Source of the DNA: a bacterium
Lineage (GTDB): Bacteria; Vulcanimicrobiota; Vulcanimicrobiia; Vulcanimicrobiales; Vulcanimicrobiaceae
Assembly: GCA_021807065.1 (NCBI GenBank)
Contig: JAKAPO010000042.1
Span: 1 to 11,777, forward strand
Direction of reading: 5' to 3'
Length of the DNA stretch: 11,777 bases
Part shown: one piece after another, positions 5,934-11,777 of the stretch
How the letters are laid out: the number at the start of each line of letters is the position of its first letter
Position numbering within the stretch: position 1 is the first letter of the stretch
Made by a program: the position numbers and the translations under genes
Notes under the pieces: model-generated
The model's database searches: none
Told to the model about the DNA's origin: nothing
Seen by the model: only the letters and a program-made list of their open reading frames with translations

Positions 5934-7272
5934 GGCCTACCTCCTGCAACGCTCCTGCGAGTTTTCCGATCTCGGCGGTCGTCGTCAGCTCCGTCGCCGC
6001 CATCAAGATGCAGTTCTCATACTCGGGATACCACCTTCCGAGATCGATACCGCCGAGGATACCGCGTTCTTGCAGCGCCGCGAGTACGTCGCGCCCGCGG
6101 CGGCCTACCTCGACGACGATCTCGTTGAAGAATGGCGCGGAAAATCTGAGCTTGATGCCGGCATTCGAGACAGCGGTTGCCAGTTCGCGCGAACGCTCGA
6201 GATTGAGCGCCGCGACATCGCGCAAACCGGTCTCGCCGAGCAGTGCGAGATAGATGGTGGCGATGAGCGCGCAGTGTGCCTGGTTCGTGCAGATGTTCGA
6301 CGTCGCGCGCTCGCGCCGAATGTGCTGCTCGCGAGCTTGTAGAGTCAAGACGTATGCGGTGCGTCCGGCCGAATCTCGGGTCTTTCCGACGAGACGGCCG
6401 GGAATGCGCCGCATGTGCGCGTTCGTGGTCGCGATGAACCCAACATGAGGACCGCCGTAGGCGACCGGAACGCCGAACGATTGCGCCTCGCCGGCGACGA
6501 TTTGCGCACCCCACGACGCCGGCGTCGCGAGCGCGGCGAGGGAGATCGCTTCGGCGATCACGGCGACTGGGACCGTGCCGCTCGCGCTCAGAGTCACCTG
6601 CGCGGCGGCGTCGAGCGCATCGACGTTACCGAAAAAATTCGGCGATTGCATTGCAACGCCCGCGTATTCTTGGGAAGCCACGGCTCGTGCGAGCGCCTCG
6701 AGATCCGTCGTGCCATCGGCCGTCAGGGTAATCTCGTCGACGGTAACGTCGAGGCCATTGCAATAGGTCCTCAAGACCGCGCGATAGTTTGGGTTCACAG
6801 CGCGCGAGACGAGAAACTTTCGGCGGCCCGTCGCGCCGATCGCCATGATCGCGCTCTCGGCGAGCGCCGTCGCACCGTCGTAGACCGATGCGTCGGCGAG
6901 ATCCATGCCGGTGAGCAGGCAGATGTACGTCTGCCACTCGTAGATCGCTTGAAGGTACCCTTGCGAAACCTCCGCTTGATACGGCGTGTATGCGGTAAGA
7001 AACTCACCGCGCATCGCGAGCGCGGAGATCGCAGGCGGGGCGTAATGACGGTACGCGCCGCCACCGAGAAAAGAAACGAAATCGGCGCCGCTGTTGCGCT
7101 TCGCCATTTGCTCGATACGACGCCGCAGCCGATACTCGGGCAGCGCCGAAACGACTTCGAGCGGCTCCTGCAAGCGCAGCGCCTGCGGCACTTCGAGCAA
7201 CCGGTCGATCGAATCGACACCGATGCATCTCAGCATCGCTTCGATATCTGCTTGGGTGTGGGGCGCGTACAT
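5914..7272 (-). CDS. gcvPA: Glycine decarboxylase P-protein subunit 1 (alpha chain)
   Basis: The non-PLP-lysine half of the split glycine decarboxylase, structurally equivalent to the N-terminal half of the single-chain enzyme. The protein has 452 residues, normal length. It opens with MYAPHTQADIEAMLRCIGV and carries SFLGGGAYRHYAPPAI, FLTAYTPYQAEVSQG and the segment YDGATALAESA, then VAYGGPHVGF and ATSNICTNQA further on, all GcvPA hallmarks. The ATG at 7272 shares its A with the gcvH TAA stop (TAATG), a classic coupled start. The frame stays open for 29 more codons upstream, but that stretch lies inside gcvH and looks non-native. Its 3' end overlaps gcvPB by 20 nt, which suits a 1:1 complex. 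Confidence 0.96.
   Translation of the reverse strand: MYAPHTQADIEAMLRCIGVDSIDRLLEVPQALRLQEPLEVVSALPEYRLRRRIEQMAKRNSGADFVSFLGGGAYRHYAPPAISALAMRGEFLTAYTPYQAEVSQGYLQAIYEWQTYICLLTGMDLADASVYDGATALAESAIMAIGATGRRKFLVSRAVNPNYRAVLRTYCNGLDVTVDEITLTADGTTDLEALARAVASQEYAGVAMQSPNFFGNVDALDAAAQVTLSASGTVPVAVIAEAISLAALATPASWGAQIVAGEAQSFGVPVAYGGPHVGFIATTNAHMRRIPGRLVGKTRDSAGRTAYVLTLQAREQHIRRERATSNICTNQAHCALIATIYLALLGETGLRDVAALNLERSRELATAVSNAGIKLRFSAPFFNEIVVEVGRRGRDVLAALQERGILGGIDLGRWYPEYENCILMAATELTTTAEIGKLAGALQEVGRVGAAV
5939..5945 (-). promoter_or_regulatory. Shine-Dalgarno fixing the GTG start of gcvPB
   Basis: AGGAGGT on the minus strand, 5 nt before GTG 5933 and lying within the gcvPA coding sequence. It is the strongest ribosome binding site of the window and decides the non-ATG start. 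Confidence 0.8.
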
Positions 7273-7652
7273 TACTCTGCTGCGAGTTTGTCGTACTCTT
7301 CTGCGGAAAGCAGACTCTTGGTTTCGTCTGGATTGCTGAGCTTCAACTTCAGCATCCAACCGTCGCCGTACGGATCGCGGTTGACCGCGGCGGGATCGCC
7401 GTCGAGCGCACCGTTCACTTCCACGACCTCACCGGAGAGCGGCGTGAAGAGGTCCGAGACGGCCTTGACCGATTCGACGACGCCGATGCTGCCAAACTGC
7501 TTGATTTGCTCGCCTACTTTCGGCAACTCGACGTAGACGATATCGCCGAGGGATCGCTGCGCGTAGTCGGTGATTCCTATGACGGCACCGTCGCCGTTGA
7601 CGCGCGCCCATTCGTGCTCCTTGCTGTATCTCAGATCTTGGGGGGTAGCCAA
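7272..7652 (-). CDS. gcvH: Glycine cleavage system H-protein (lipoyl carrier)
   Basis: Lipoylated shuttle that carries the aminomethyl intermediate from the P-protein to GcvT. It has 126 residues, standard length. The lipoylation lysine is Lys63 in GVVESVKAVSDLFTPLSGEV. The N-terminal LRYSKEHEWARV and the GITDYAQRSLGDIVYVELP segment are characteristic. The start is TTG at 7652, supported by AGGAGA (7659-7664), 6 nt upstream and overlapping the gcvT stop codon. No ATG with comparable support lies nearby. The enzymes that attach lipoate and the L-protein (lpd) are not in this window. Confidence 0.97.
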   Translation of the reverse strand: MATPQDLRYSKEHEWARVNGDGAVIGITDYAQRSLGDIVYVELPKVGEQIKQFGSIGVVESVKAVSDLFTPLSGEVVEVNGALDGDPAAVNRDPYGDGWMLKLKLSNPDETKSLLSAEEYDKLAAE

Positions 7653-7658
7653 TGATGT

Positions 7659-7664
7659 TCTCCT
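7659..7664 (-). promoter_or_regulatory. Shine-Dalgarno fixing the TTG start of gcvH
   Basis: AGGAGA on the minus strand overlaps the gcvT TAG stop and sits 6 nt before TTG 7652. It supports the TTG as the real gcvH start. Confidence 0.7.
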
Positions 7665-8766
7665 ATGACTTGACGCGTTTGTAGAACGGCATGGCTACGA
7701 CGGTCGCCTCGTGCCGCGTGCCGCGAATCTCGACTGTAAGAAGCGTCCCGACGGTTGCAACGTCCCGCTCGACCAGGGCCGTCGCGATGTTCCTCCCGCC
7801 GTTGACGGACGGGGCGAACGAACCGCTGCGGATTTCGCCGACGCGCCGGTCGCCTGCAAAGAGTGGGTAGCCTTCTCGAGCGGGTGCTCGCCCGGCCATC
7901 GCAATGCCCACGATACGCGCGTAATCGTCGCGCTCGAGCTGCGCGGCCAGCGCATCGCGGCCGGTGAACTGCGGCTTGGAGAGTTTGAGCGCCCACGCCT
8001 GTCCCGCTTGGACGGGCGTGATCTCCTCGGTCAGCTCGTGACCGTAAAGCGGCATGCCGGCCTCCAAGCGCAGCACGTCGCGCGCTCCCAAACCGCAGGG
8101 TTCGAGGCCCTCTCGCGCGTGTGCGCGCAGAAGCCCTTCCCAAATGTTCGACGCAAACGCACCGTCCACGAAGATCTCGAACCCATCTTCCCCGGTGTAT
8201 CCGGTGCGCGCGATGAGCGCCGGAATACCCTCCACCTCATCCTCGGTGCAAAAGTAGTACCGCATCGACGCGAGATCCATGTCGACGTGCGGTTGCAGCA
8301 TGGCAACCGACTGCGGACCCTGGATGGCGATAAGCGCCCCTTCCCCGTGCTGGTTCTTGAGCCGTACGCCGGCAGGATGGTTTTGCAGCAAGACCCACAT
8401 CTTCTCCGCATTCGCAGCATTCACGACGAGCAACCAGCGCTGTTCGGGAAGACGATAGAATATCGTATCGTCGTGTGTACCGCCCAGTTCATTGCAAAAG
8501 ATGTTGTAGCGCGCCTGAAAGGGTTTCATGGTCTCGACGGAGTTGATCGTGAGCGTGTCGGCCCATTGTGCAACGCTTTCGCCCTCCAGACGGAACTGAC
8601 CCATGTGCGATAGGTCGAAGAGTCCGGCGCGATGGCGCACCGCATCGTGTTCCTTGAGTATACCGGCGTACTGCACGGGCATCTCGAAGCCGCCGAACTC
8701 GACGATGCGCGCGCCGAGCTTGCGGTGTTCGTCGTAGAGTGCCGTGCGCCGAGCCATCTGATTCAT
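7663..8766 (-). CDS. gcvT: Glycine cleavage system T-protein (aminomethyltransferase)
   Basis: Transfers the methylene group from aminomethyl-GcvH to tetrahydrofolate and releases ammonia, supplying 5,10-methylene-THF. The 367-residue length is typical. Landmarks are EFGGFEMPVQYAGILKEHDAVR (from residue 23), GLFDLSHMGQ, the GGTHDDTIFYRL segment holding the conserved folate-site Asp (about residue 100), RTGYTGEDGFEIF, and GARDVLRLEAGMPLYGHE, then the C-terminal barrel domain. The ATG at 8766 overlaps the thioesterase stop as ATGA (8763-8766). A second ATG three codons downstream is equally plausible, as no clear Shine-Dalgarno separates them. It is the first gcv gene of the T-H-PA-PB order. 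Confidence 0.97.
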   Translation of the reverse strand: MNQMARRTALYDEHRKLGARIVEFGGFEMPVQYAGILKEHDAVRHRAGLFDLSHMGQFRLEGESVAQWADTLTINSVETMKPFQARYNIFCNELGGTHDDTIFYRLPEQRWLLVVNAANAEKMWVLLQNHPAGVRLKNQHGEGALIAIQGPQSVAMLQPHVDMDLASMRYYFCTEDEVEGIPALIARTGYTGEDGFEIFVDGAFASNIWEGLLRAHAREGLEPCGLGARDVLRLEAGMPLYGHELTEEITPVQAGQAWALKLSKPQFTGRDALAAQLERDDYARIVGIAMAGRAPAREGYPLFAGDRRVGEIRSGSFAPSVNGGRNIATALVERDVATVGTLLTVEIRGTRHEATVVAMPFYKRVKS

Positions 8767-9188
8767 CGCTTACGGGGTTTCTCTTCGGGGTAGGTGTTGA
8801 GGAAGTTCAGCGTCGCGTGCGCGACAAGCGTGTCGCCGCTGTGCACCTGCACTTCGCCGTAACAGATTCGCCGTCCGGCACGCAGCACCGTCGCATCGGC
8901 GACGAGATCGTGCGGCGGCAGTGCCGGCGCGAGAAAGTTGCATTGCAGCGCGACGGTCGTCGTGTCTTGATCGCGGCCGTAGATCGAAGCGAGCGCGATG
9001 TAGAAGACGGTGTCGCAGAGGCTGACGATCGCGCCGCCGTGAATCGCTCCCGTGCCGTTCGAGAACTCCGCGCGCCAAGGCATGCGCATCGTCGCCTTGC
9101 CGTGCTCGACGTGTTCGAGTTTGAGATCGAGAAGCGCGATGAAATGACTCTTCTGTTTCTCCCACTGCCGGATTGCGTCGTGATACAT
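8763..9188 (-). CDS. PaaI-family hotdog-fold acyl-CoA thioesterase
   Basis: Predicted to hydrolyse an acyl-CoA or aryl-CoA thioester. The 141-residue length fits a single hotdog domain. The PaaI signature is present: NGTGAIHGGAIVSLCDT, with the HGG at residues 50-52 and the candidate catalytic Asp59 on the long helix, followed by TTTVALQCNFLAPA on the central strand. The ATG at 9188 lies 2 nt after the SDR stop; the same frame is open further upstream, but only across the SDR gene in a non-native frame. It overlaps gcvT by 4 nt. Location next to a dienoyl-CoA-reductase-like SDR suggests the pair acts on the same acyl-CoA pool. The substrate is unknown. Confidence 0.88.
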   Translation of the reverse strand: MYHDAIRQWEKQKSHFIALLDLKLEHVEHGKATMRMPWRAEFSNGTGAIHGGAIVSLCDTVFYIALASIYGRDQDTTTVALQCNFLAPALPPHDLVADATVLRAGRRICYGEVQVHSGDTLVAHATLNFLNTYPEEKPRKR

Positions 9189-9190
9189 CG

Positions 9191-9985
9191 TTACGTCACC
9201 ACGCGGTCGAAGGCTTCGCGAAAGTGCAGCGTTCCGCCGTCGAGCCAATGCGCCCCATCGACGCTCAGCGTGGCGCCGCTTACCCAGCTCGCCTCCTGCG
9301 AGCACAGCCAGAGAGCGGCACGCGCGACGTCCTCCGGCTCGCCGATTCGGCCGAGCGGAACCTGCGCGCGCACCATCTCTTCGACGTCGGCAATCGACCA
9401 GAGGTTCGCGTCCGTACCCTCGGTATGGATCGGCCCCGGGGCAATTGCATTTGCACGAATGCCGTAGCGGCCCCATTCAGCAGCTAGCGTGCGCGTCATC
9501 GCGAGCACCCCGGCTTTTGCGCAAGCCGAATGCACCGCACCGGGTTCGCCGCTCCAAGCGTATGCCGCAACGATATTGAGGATACATCCACGGCTTCCGC
9601 GTAGCGCCTCGAACGCGAAGCGCGTGCAATGGAATGTCCCCAGCAAAACGATGTCGACGACGCTCTTGAATCCGTTGGGTGTAAGCCTCTCGGAAGGCGC
9701 GATGAAGTTGCCGGCGGCGTTGTTGACGAGGACGTCGATGCGCCCGGTGCGCGCGACGATCTCGCGCATGACTTCCTCTATGCGCGAAGCATCGCGGACG
9801 TCGGCGGCGATGCCGAAGATCGCGCCATCCTTGGCAAGCGAAGCGGTTTCGTCCAGCTTCTCCTGCCGTCGCCCGATCGTGCAGACGCGCGCGCCTTCAC
9901 TCGCAAACGCAAGCGCCATAGACCGTCCGAGGCCGCTTCCTCCGCCGGTCACGACGACGGTCTTCCCTTCGAATCGCGCGGTCAA
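9191..9985 (-). CDS. SDR oxidoreductase, 2,4-dienoyl-CoA reductase-like
   Basis: NAD(P)H-dependent short-chain dehydrogenase, probably reducing an unsaturated acyl-CoA. The protein has 264 residues. The cofactor motif TGGGSGLG is at 13-20 and NNAAGNF at 88-94. The usual YxxxK is absent: the residue four before Lys157 is Ser153, while Tyr142 lies 15 before the lysine. This Tyr-x10-Ser-x3-Lys spacing equals that of mitochondrial 2,4-dienoyl-CoA reductase (Tyr199, Ser210, Lys214 in the human enzyme, from memory). SVDGAHWLDGG near the C-terminus also fits. The start is TTG at 9985, overlapping the speE stop as TTGA; the open frame continues upstream only inside speE. A thioesterase follows 2 nt downstream. 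Actual substrate and direction are unknown. Confidence 0.88.
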   Translation of the reverse strand: MTARFEGKTVVVTGGGSGLGRSMALAFASEGARVCTIGRRQEKLDETASLAKDGAIFGIAADVRDASRIEEVMREIVARTGRIDVLVNNAAGNFIAPSERLTPNGFKSVVDIVLLGTFHCTRFAFEALRGSRGCILNIVAAYAWSGEPGAVHSACAKAGVLAMTRTLAAEWGRYGIRANAIAPGPIHTEGTDANLWSIADVEEMVRAQVPLGRIGEPEDVARAALWLCSQEASWVSGATLSVDGAHWLDGGTLHFREAFDRVVT

Positions 9986-10869
9986 AATGTATCCCCGCTC
10001 TGCGCAAGCATGCGCCGAAGGTAGCGTGGCAGCGAGAAGAGCCGCCGATGGGTAATGCCGTCGTAGAAAAAGTTCTCTCCCCGTAGCCGAGCGCAGTAAG
10101 CATCGACTGCAGCGGGTTCGAGCGCCGAGAGATCGACCCGGTCGCTGCATGCCAAAAAAGCCCAGTCGGTATCGAATGCCGGCACGTGCGTGAAATACGA
10201 CGTCACGAAGGCAAAATGCTTGCGCAGCGTCCGCGCCATCTTGCAGTGCAACGCTGCGTTGTGGACCGATGCGGTAGAAGCCTGAAGAGCGTACGTTCCG
10301 CCCGGTGCGAGGCGCGCCTTGATCATAGAGAAAACGCGGTCGTTGAAGAGCGTATGGCTCGGCGAGTCCGGAAACGGCTCGGTGAGATCGGAAACGATGA
10401 CATCGTATCGGTCCCGGTCCTCGCTAAGAAAGGCAAGCGCGTCGCCGATGACGACCCGAGCGCGGGGATCCTCAAAGGCGCCCTCGGACCATTCCGGTAG
10501 ATAACGCTTCGAGAGCTCGACGACCAGGCCGTCGATGTCGACCATCGTGCAACGTTTCACGTCGGGGCACCGCAGCGTCTCGCGCAGCGTCGCCCCCTCG
10601 CCGCCGCCGAGAATCAGGACCTCGGCGCGCTCGGACACGCCGGCGAGCGCCGGATGTACGAGCGACTCGTGATAGACGCGCTCGTCACGCGCAGAGCTTT
10701 GCGTGTCGCCGTCCAGCACCAGCATCTTGCCGAAGATTGGCGTCTCGATGACCGCGATCTGCTGGTACTGCGAGCGCCCGCTGAAGAGCACGTTAGCGAT
10801 CGCGTGATGGTGCTGTTCCGTCGGAGCAAACTGCTCGACGTACCAACTCCAATGCTCTGTTTTCGGCAA
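9982..10869 (-). CDS. speE: Spermidine synthase-type aminopropyltransferase (Thermus-like; putrescine or agmatine acceptor)
   Basis: Transfers aminopropyl from decarboxylated SAM, the product of SpeD, to an amine acceptor. Residue numbers count from the TTG. The N-terminal beta domain (about 1-75) has LVLDGDTQSS and ERVYHESLVHPA. The Rossmann core has GGGEGATLRE (88 onward), VDIDG (110-114), GDALAFL, and SDLTEP (160-165), whose Asp161 is the expected catalytic acid. The PEWSEGAFEDPRA stretch and overall pattern resemble, from memory, the Thermus thermophilus triamine/agmatine aminopropyltransferase more than B. subtilis SpeE. I chose TTG 10869 because it gives 295 residues beginning at the conserved EHWSWYVEQ. 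An ATG at 11034 would add 55 low-complexity residues encoded by the structured spacer. Shine-Dalgarno support for the TTG is weak. Confidence 0.93.
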   Translation of the reverse strand: MPKTEHWSWYVEQFAPTEQHHHAIANVLFSGRSQYQQIAVIETPIFGKMLVLDGDTQSSARDERVYHESLVHPALAGVSERAEVLILGGGEGATLRETLRCPDVKRCTMVDIDGLVVELSKRYLPEWSEGAFEDPRARVVIGDALAFLSEDRDRYDVIVSDLTEPFPDSPSHTLFNDRVFSMIKARLAPGGTYALQASTASVHNAALHCKMARTLRKHFAFVTSYFTHVPAFDTDWAFLACSDRVDLSALEPAAVDAYCARLRGENFFYDGITHRRLFSLPRYLRRMLAQSGDTF

Positions 10870-10910
10870 TGCTAAATCTTTGGCAGATTCTCCCGCCTGA
10901 TTCGTTCGGG

Positions 10911-11081
10911 CCCAGGAGGTTGACGGACTTGGGCTATTTTCGGTTCCCGCGCCGCGCTCTGTTCGAAGTCGAGGCGCCGAAGAGGGAGCGAAGCCGTAGC
11001 TTCGTGACCGATGACAAACGAAATCTTCGGACAAAAGGCGGCGGAAGAGGGAGAGGGGCCTAAGTCCGACAGGCTCCTAGG
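10911..11081. repeat. 171-bp element bounded by imperfect 25-bp inverted repeats
   Basis: The arm at 10911-10935 is the reverse complement of the arm at 11057-11081 at 19 of 25 positions, including an uninterrupted AAGTCCG core. The interior holds a UNCG-type hairpin. No open frame inside resembles a protein, and I see no convincing target-site duplication. This could be a MITE-like or REP/BIME-like element, or the closing stem of an RNA domain. A genome copy count would decide. Confidence 0.4.
10989..11004 (-). other. Hairpin with UACG (UNCG-class) tetraloop
   Basis: The minus strand reads CGAAGC-TACG-GCTTCG: a perfect 6-bp stem closed by a C-G pair around UACG, one of the exceptionally stable RNA tetraloops. 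The loop sequence is UNCG only when read on the minus strand, the direction of the operon, which suggests it works as RNA. No T-run follows, so it is not a terminator. Confidence 0.5.
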
Positions 11082-11142
11082 AGCCGAGCGGGCGGAGTTT
11101 GCCGTGGTAAACGAGCCCCGAGACGACAACGGCATGGGCGAA

Positions 11143-11556
11143 TCAGGCCGAGAGAATCCGAGTGTCGTGGTCGCGGGTGAGAAGATGGGTGAAGCGACCG
11201 TCGTTCGACTGGAGAACGCCGCGTTTGACCTCGGACGTGATCGTGCTCTGCGCGCGCAACGCGTTGGCCGCGTACTCGCAGGCAAGCCACGGATCCGTGT
11301 GCTCGCCGCACGTATAGAAATCCATGGCTGCGTAGCGCAACTCGGGCCACGTATGGATTGAGATGTGGGACTCGGCGAGGACGACCACGCCGGAAACCCC
11401 CTGGGGCTGAAAACGATGGAAGGCGACCTCCATGACCGTCGCTCGCGCAGCCTCTGCCGCGCCGATCATCATGTCGCGAACCGCATCCACGTCGGTGAGC
11501 GTCACCGGGTCGCATCCGGACAGCTCACAAACGATGTGGGTACCGAGAGCCTTCAA
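11143..11556 (-). CDS. speD: S-adenosylmethionine decarboxylase proenzyme, class 1B
   Basis: Pyruvoyl enzyme that decarboxylates SAM to give the aminopropyl donor for SpeE. It has 137 residues, the short form typical of Thermotoga and Bacillus rather than the long E. coli form. Self-cleavage occurs between Glu62 and Ser63 in LAESHISIHTWPE. His68 and Cys83 (FYTCGEH) complete the site at the same residue numbers I recall for the Thermotoga maritima enzyme, so processing should be normal. The start is TTG at 11556, giving MKALGTHIV; AGGAG (11565-11569) lies 8 nt upstream. It is the first gene of the long minus-strand operon and is preceded by a strongly structured leader. Confidence 0.97.
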   Translation of the reverse strand: MKALGTHIVCELSGCDPVTLTDVDAVRDMMIGAAEAARATVMEVAFHRFQPQGVSGVVVLAESHISIHTWPELRYAAMDFYTCGEHTDPWLACEYAANALRAQSTITSEVKRGVLQSNDGRFTHLLTRDHDTRILSA

Positions 11557-11564
11557 TTTGTCTT

Positions 11565-11569
11565 CTCCT
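11565..11569 (-). promoter_or_regulatory. Shine-Dalgarno of speD
   Basis: AGGAG on the minus strand, 8 nt before TTG 11556, supports the non-ATG start. It begins only 1 nt after the last leader stem (11571-11592), so that stem or a rearrangement of it could affect ribosome access. Confidence 0.7.
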
Positions 11570-11570
11570 C

Positions 11571-11748
11571 GGGCCCCTTACGGGGGAATCCCACCTCCGG
11601 ACTTCGTCGGCTGGCGCCTGCTGTGCAGCCACGTCCCCGACCTATCGGCGAGCTCTTGCCGGCGCTTTTCGGTGCACGGGCGACTCGCCGCGATGGTGCG
11701 AATGGGCGCACCTTCCCCATACCGTCGAACCGCAGTTCCTGCAGGTTC
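11571..11748 (-). ncRNA. Candidate structured 5' leader RNA of the speD-speE-gcv operon
   Basis: Five consecutive, non-overlapping hairpins can be drawn by eye on the minus strand. P1 (11727-11748) has nine pairs with one bulge and a GAA loop. P2 (11695-11712) is GGTGCG/CGCACC with a 6-nt loop. P3 (11646-11690) has a perfect 7-bp CGGCGAG/CTCGCCG base. P4 (11599-11636) is GGAC/GTCC plus GGCTG/CAGCC around an internal loop. P5 (11571-11592) is CCCC-GTAA-GGGG, a GNRA loop, extended by GGG/CCC across a bulge. I recognise no known riboswitch; glycine, SAM and cobalamin signatures are absent. High GC makes chance stems common, so this is a candidate without covariation support. Confidence 0.45.
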
Positions 11749-11754
11749 CGCGCA

Positions 11755-11760
11755 ATCATA
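11755..11760 (-). promoter_or_regulatory. Candidate -10 box of the speD operon
   Basis: TATGAT on the minus strand matches the consensus at five of six bases. The -35 region would fall just beyond the right edge of the window. Transcription predicted about 7 nt downstream starts at the first base of hairpin P1, so the two observations support each other. Confidence 0.4.
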
Positions 11761-11777
11761 CCCCCCTACGCCCCACG

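Larger units (their letters stand above)
10870..11142 (-). other. Non-coding structured spacer between speD and speE
   Basis: A 273-nt stretch in an operon whose other junctions are at most 10 nt. An open frame through part of it could extend speE by 55 residues, but that segment is rich in Ser, Arg, Pro and Gly and has no SpeE-like content. On the minus strand it contains an inverted repeat (10911-11081), a UACG-loop hairpin, a 14-bp palindrome GGCTCCTAGGAGCC (11072-11085), and two related purine-rich copies (10973-10988 and 11037-11053). It may be an inserted dispersed repeat, an internal processing site, or a cis-regulatory RNA for speE. Confidence 0.55.

Noticed and set aside
7273..7359. 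29-residue N-terminal extension of gcvPA
   Set aside because: It lies wholly inside gcvH in another frame; the TAATG junction at 7272 gives the standard GcvPA N-terminus.
6415..7536. 373-codon plus-strand open frame across gcvPA and gcvH
   Set aside because: Arginine-rich composition and no family resemblance; the antisense product of genuine gcv genes in high-GC DNA.
7711..8613. 300-codon plus-strand open frame opposite gcvT
   Set aside because: Complement of a complete GcvT coding sequence, without recognisable domains or a ribosome binding site.
10870..11034. N-terminal extension of speE from ATG 11034
   Set aside because: The 55 extra residues are low-complexity, have no counterpart in the SpeE family as I know it, and coincide with the structured spacer.
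11072..11085. GGCTCCTAGGAGCC palindrome as a rho-independent terminator after speD
   Set aside because: No T-run follows on the minus strand and the perfect palindrome leaves no proper loop; the downstream speE would also be cut off.
11553..11759. A 68-codon minus-strand open frame ending in TTGA overlap with speD
   Set aside because: Its ATG lies within the likely -10 box, no usable Shine-Dalgarno precedes it, codon use is unlike the neighbours, and the sequence is better explained by consecutive hairpins. A leader peptide is not fully excluded.
11557..11760. Known glycine, SAM or cobalamin riboswitch upstream of speD
   Set aside because: None of the conserved core sequences of these classes that I know was found in either orientation.

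Overview
The window reads as a chromosomal segment of a high-GC bacterium. It is packed with short-spaced or overlapping genes and has no rRNA, tRNA, insertion sequence or CRISPR array that I could find. Glycine decarboxylase is split into two chains (GcvPA and GcvPB), SpeD is the short class 1B form, and ScpAB is present. The aminopropyltransferase resembles, from memory, the Thermus type, and TTG and GTG starts are frequent. Together these point away from Proteobacteria and toward a deep-branching Terrabacteria-type lineage. Candidatus Eremiobacterota/WPS-2 is my tentative guess; I cannot prove it from the sequence alone.

Layout. (1) Positions 1-3479, minus strand, are a tightly coupled operon read right to left: Nudix hydrolase, scpA, scpB, nfo (endonuclease IV) and dinB (DNA polymerase IV, running off the left edge). 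It joins chromosome condensation with base-excision repair and lesion bypass. (2) Positions 3480-3606 form a short AT-rich divergent promoter region. (3) Positions 3607-4244, plus strand, hold a small toxin-antitoxin pair, a Phd/YefM-type antitoxin with a PIN-domain VapC toxin. These are the only plus-strand genes. (4) Positions 4235-11556, minus strand, form one long probable operon read right to left: speD, a structured spacer, speE, a 2,4-dienoyl-CoA-reductase-like SDR, a PaaI-type hotdog thioesterase, gcvT, gcvH, gcvPA, gcvPB, and a 79-residue YdeI/OmpD-associated-domain protein that tail-overlaps vapC.

The long operon links S-adenosylmethionine use (SpeD makes decarboxylated SAM, SpeE transfers its aminopropyl group to an amine) with one-carbon supply (GcvT/H/PA/PB cleave glycine to charge tetrahydrofolate). 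Two acyl-CoA enzymes sit between them. Almost every junction is a 1-20 nt overlap or a gap of 10 nt or less, which implies translational coupling.

The least explained parts are two non-coding stretches on the minus strand. Upstream of speD, about 180 nt fold on paper into five consecutive hairpins ending just before the ribosome binding site; a TATGAT box sits about 7 nt before the first. Between speD and speE, a 273-nt spacer carries an imperfect 25-bp inverted repeat enclosing a hairpin with a UACG (UNCG-type) loop. These are candidates for an undescribed cis-regulatory RNA and a dispersed structured repeat. No rho-independent terminator was recognised anywhere.
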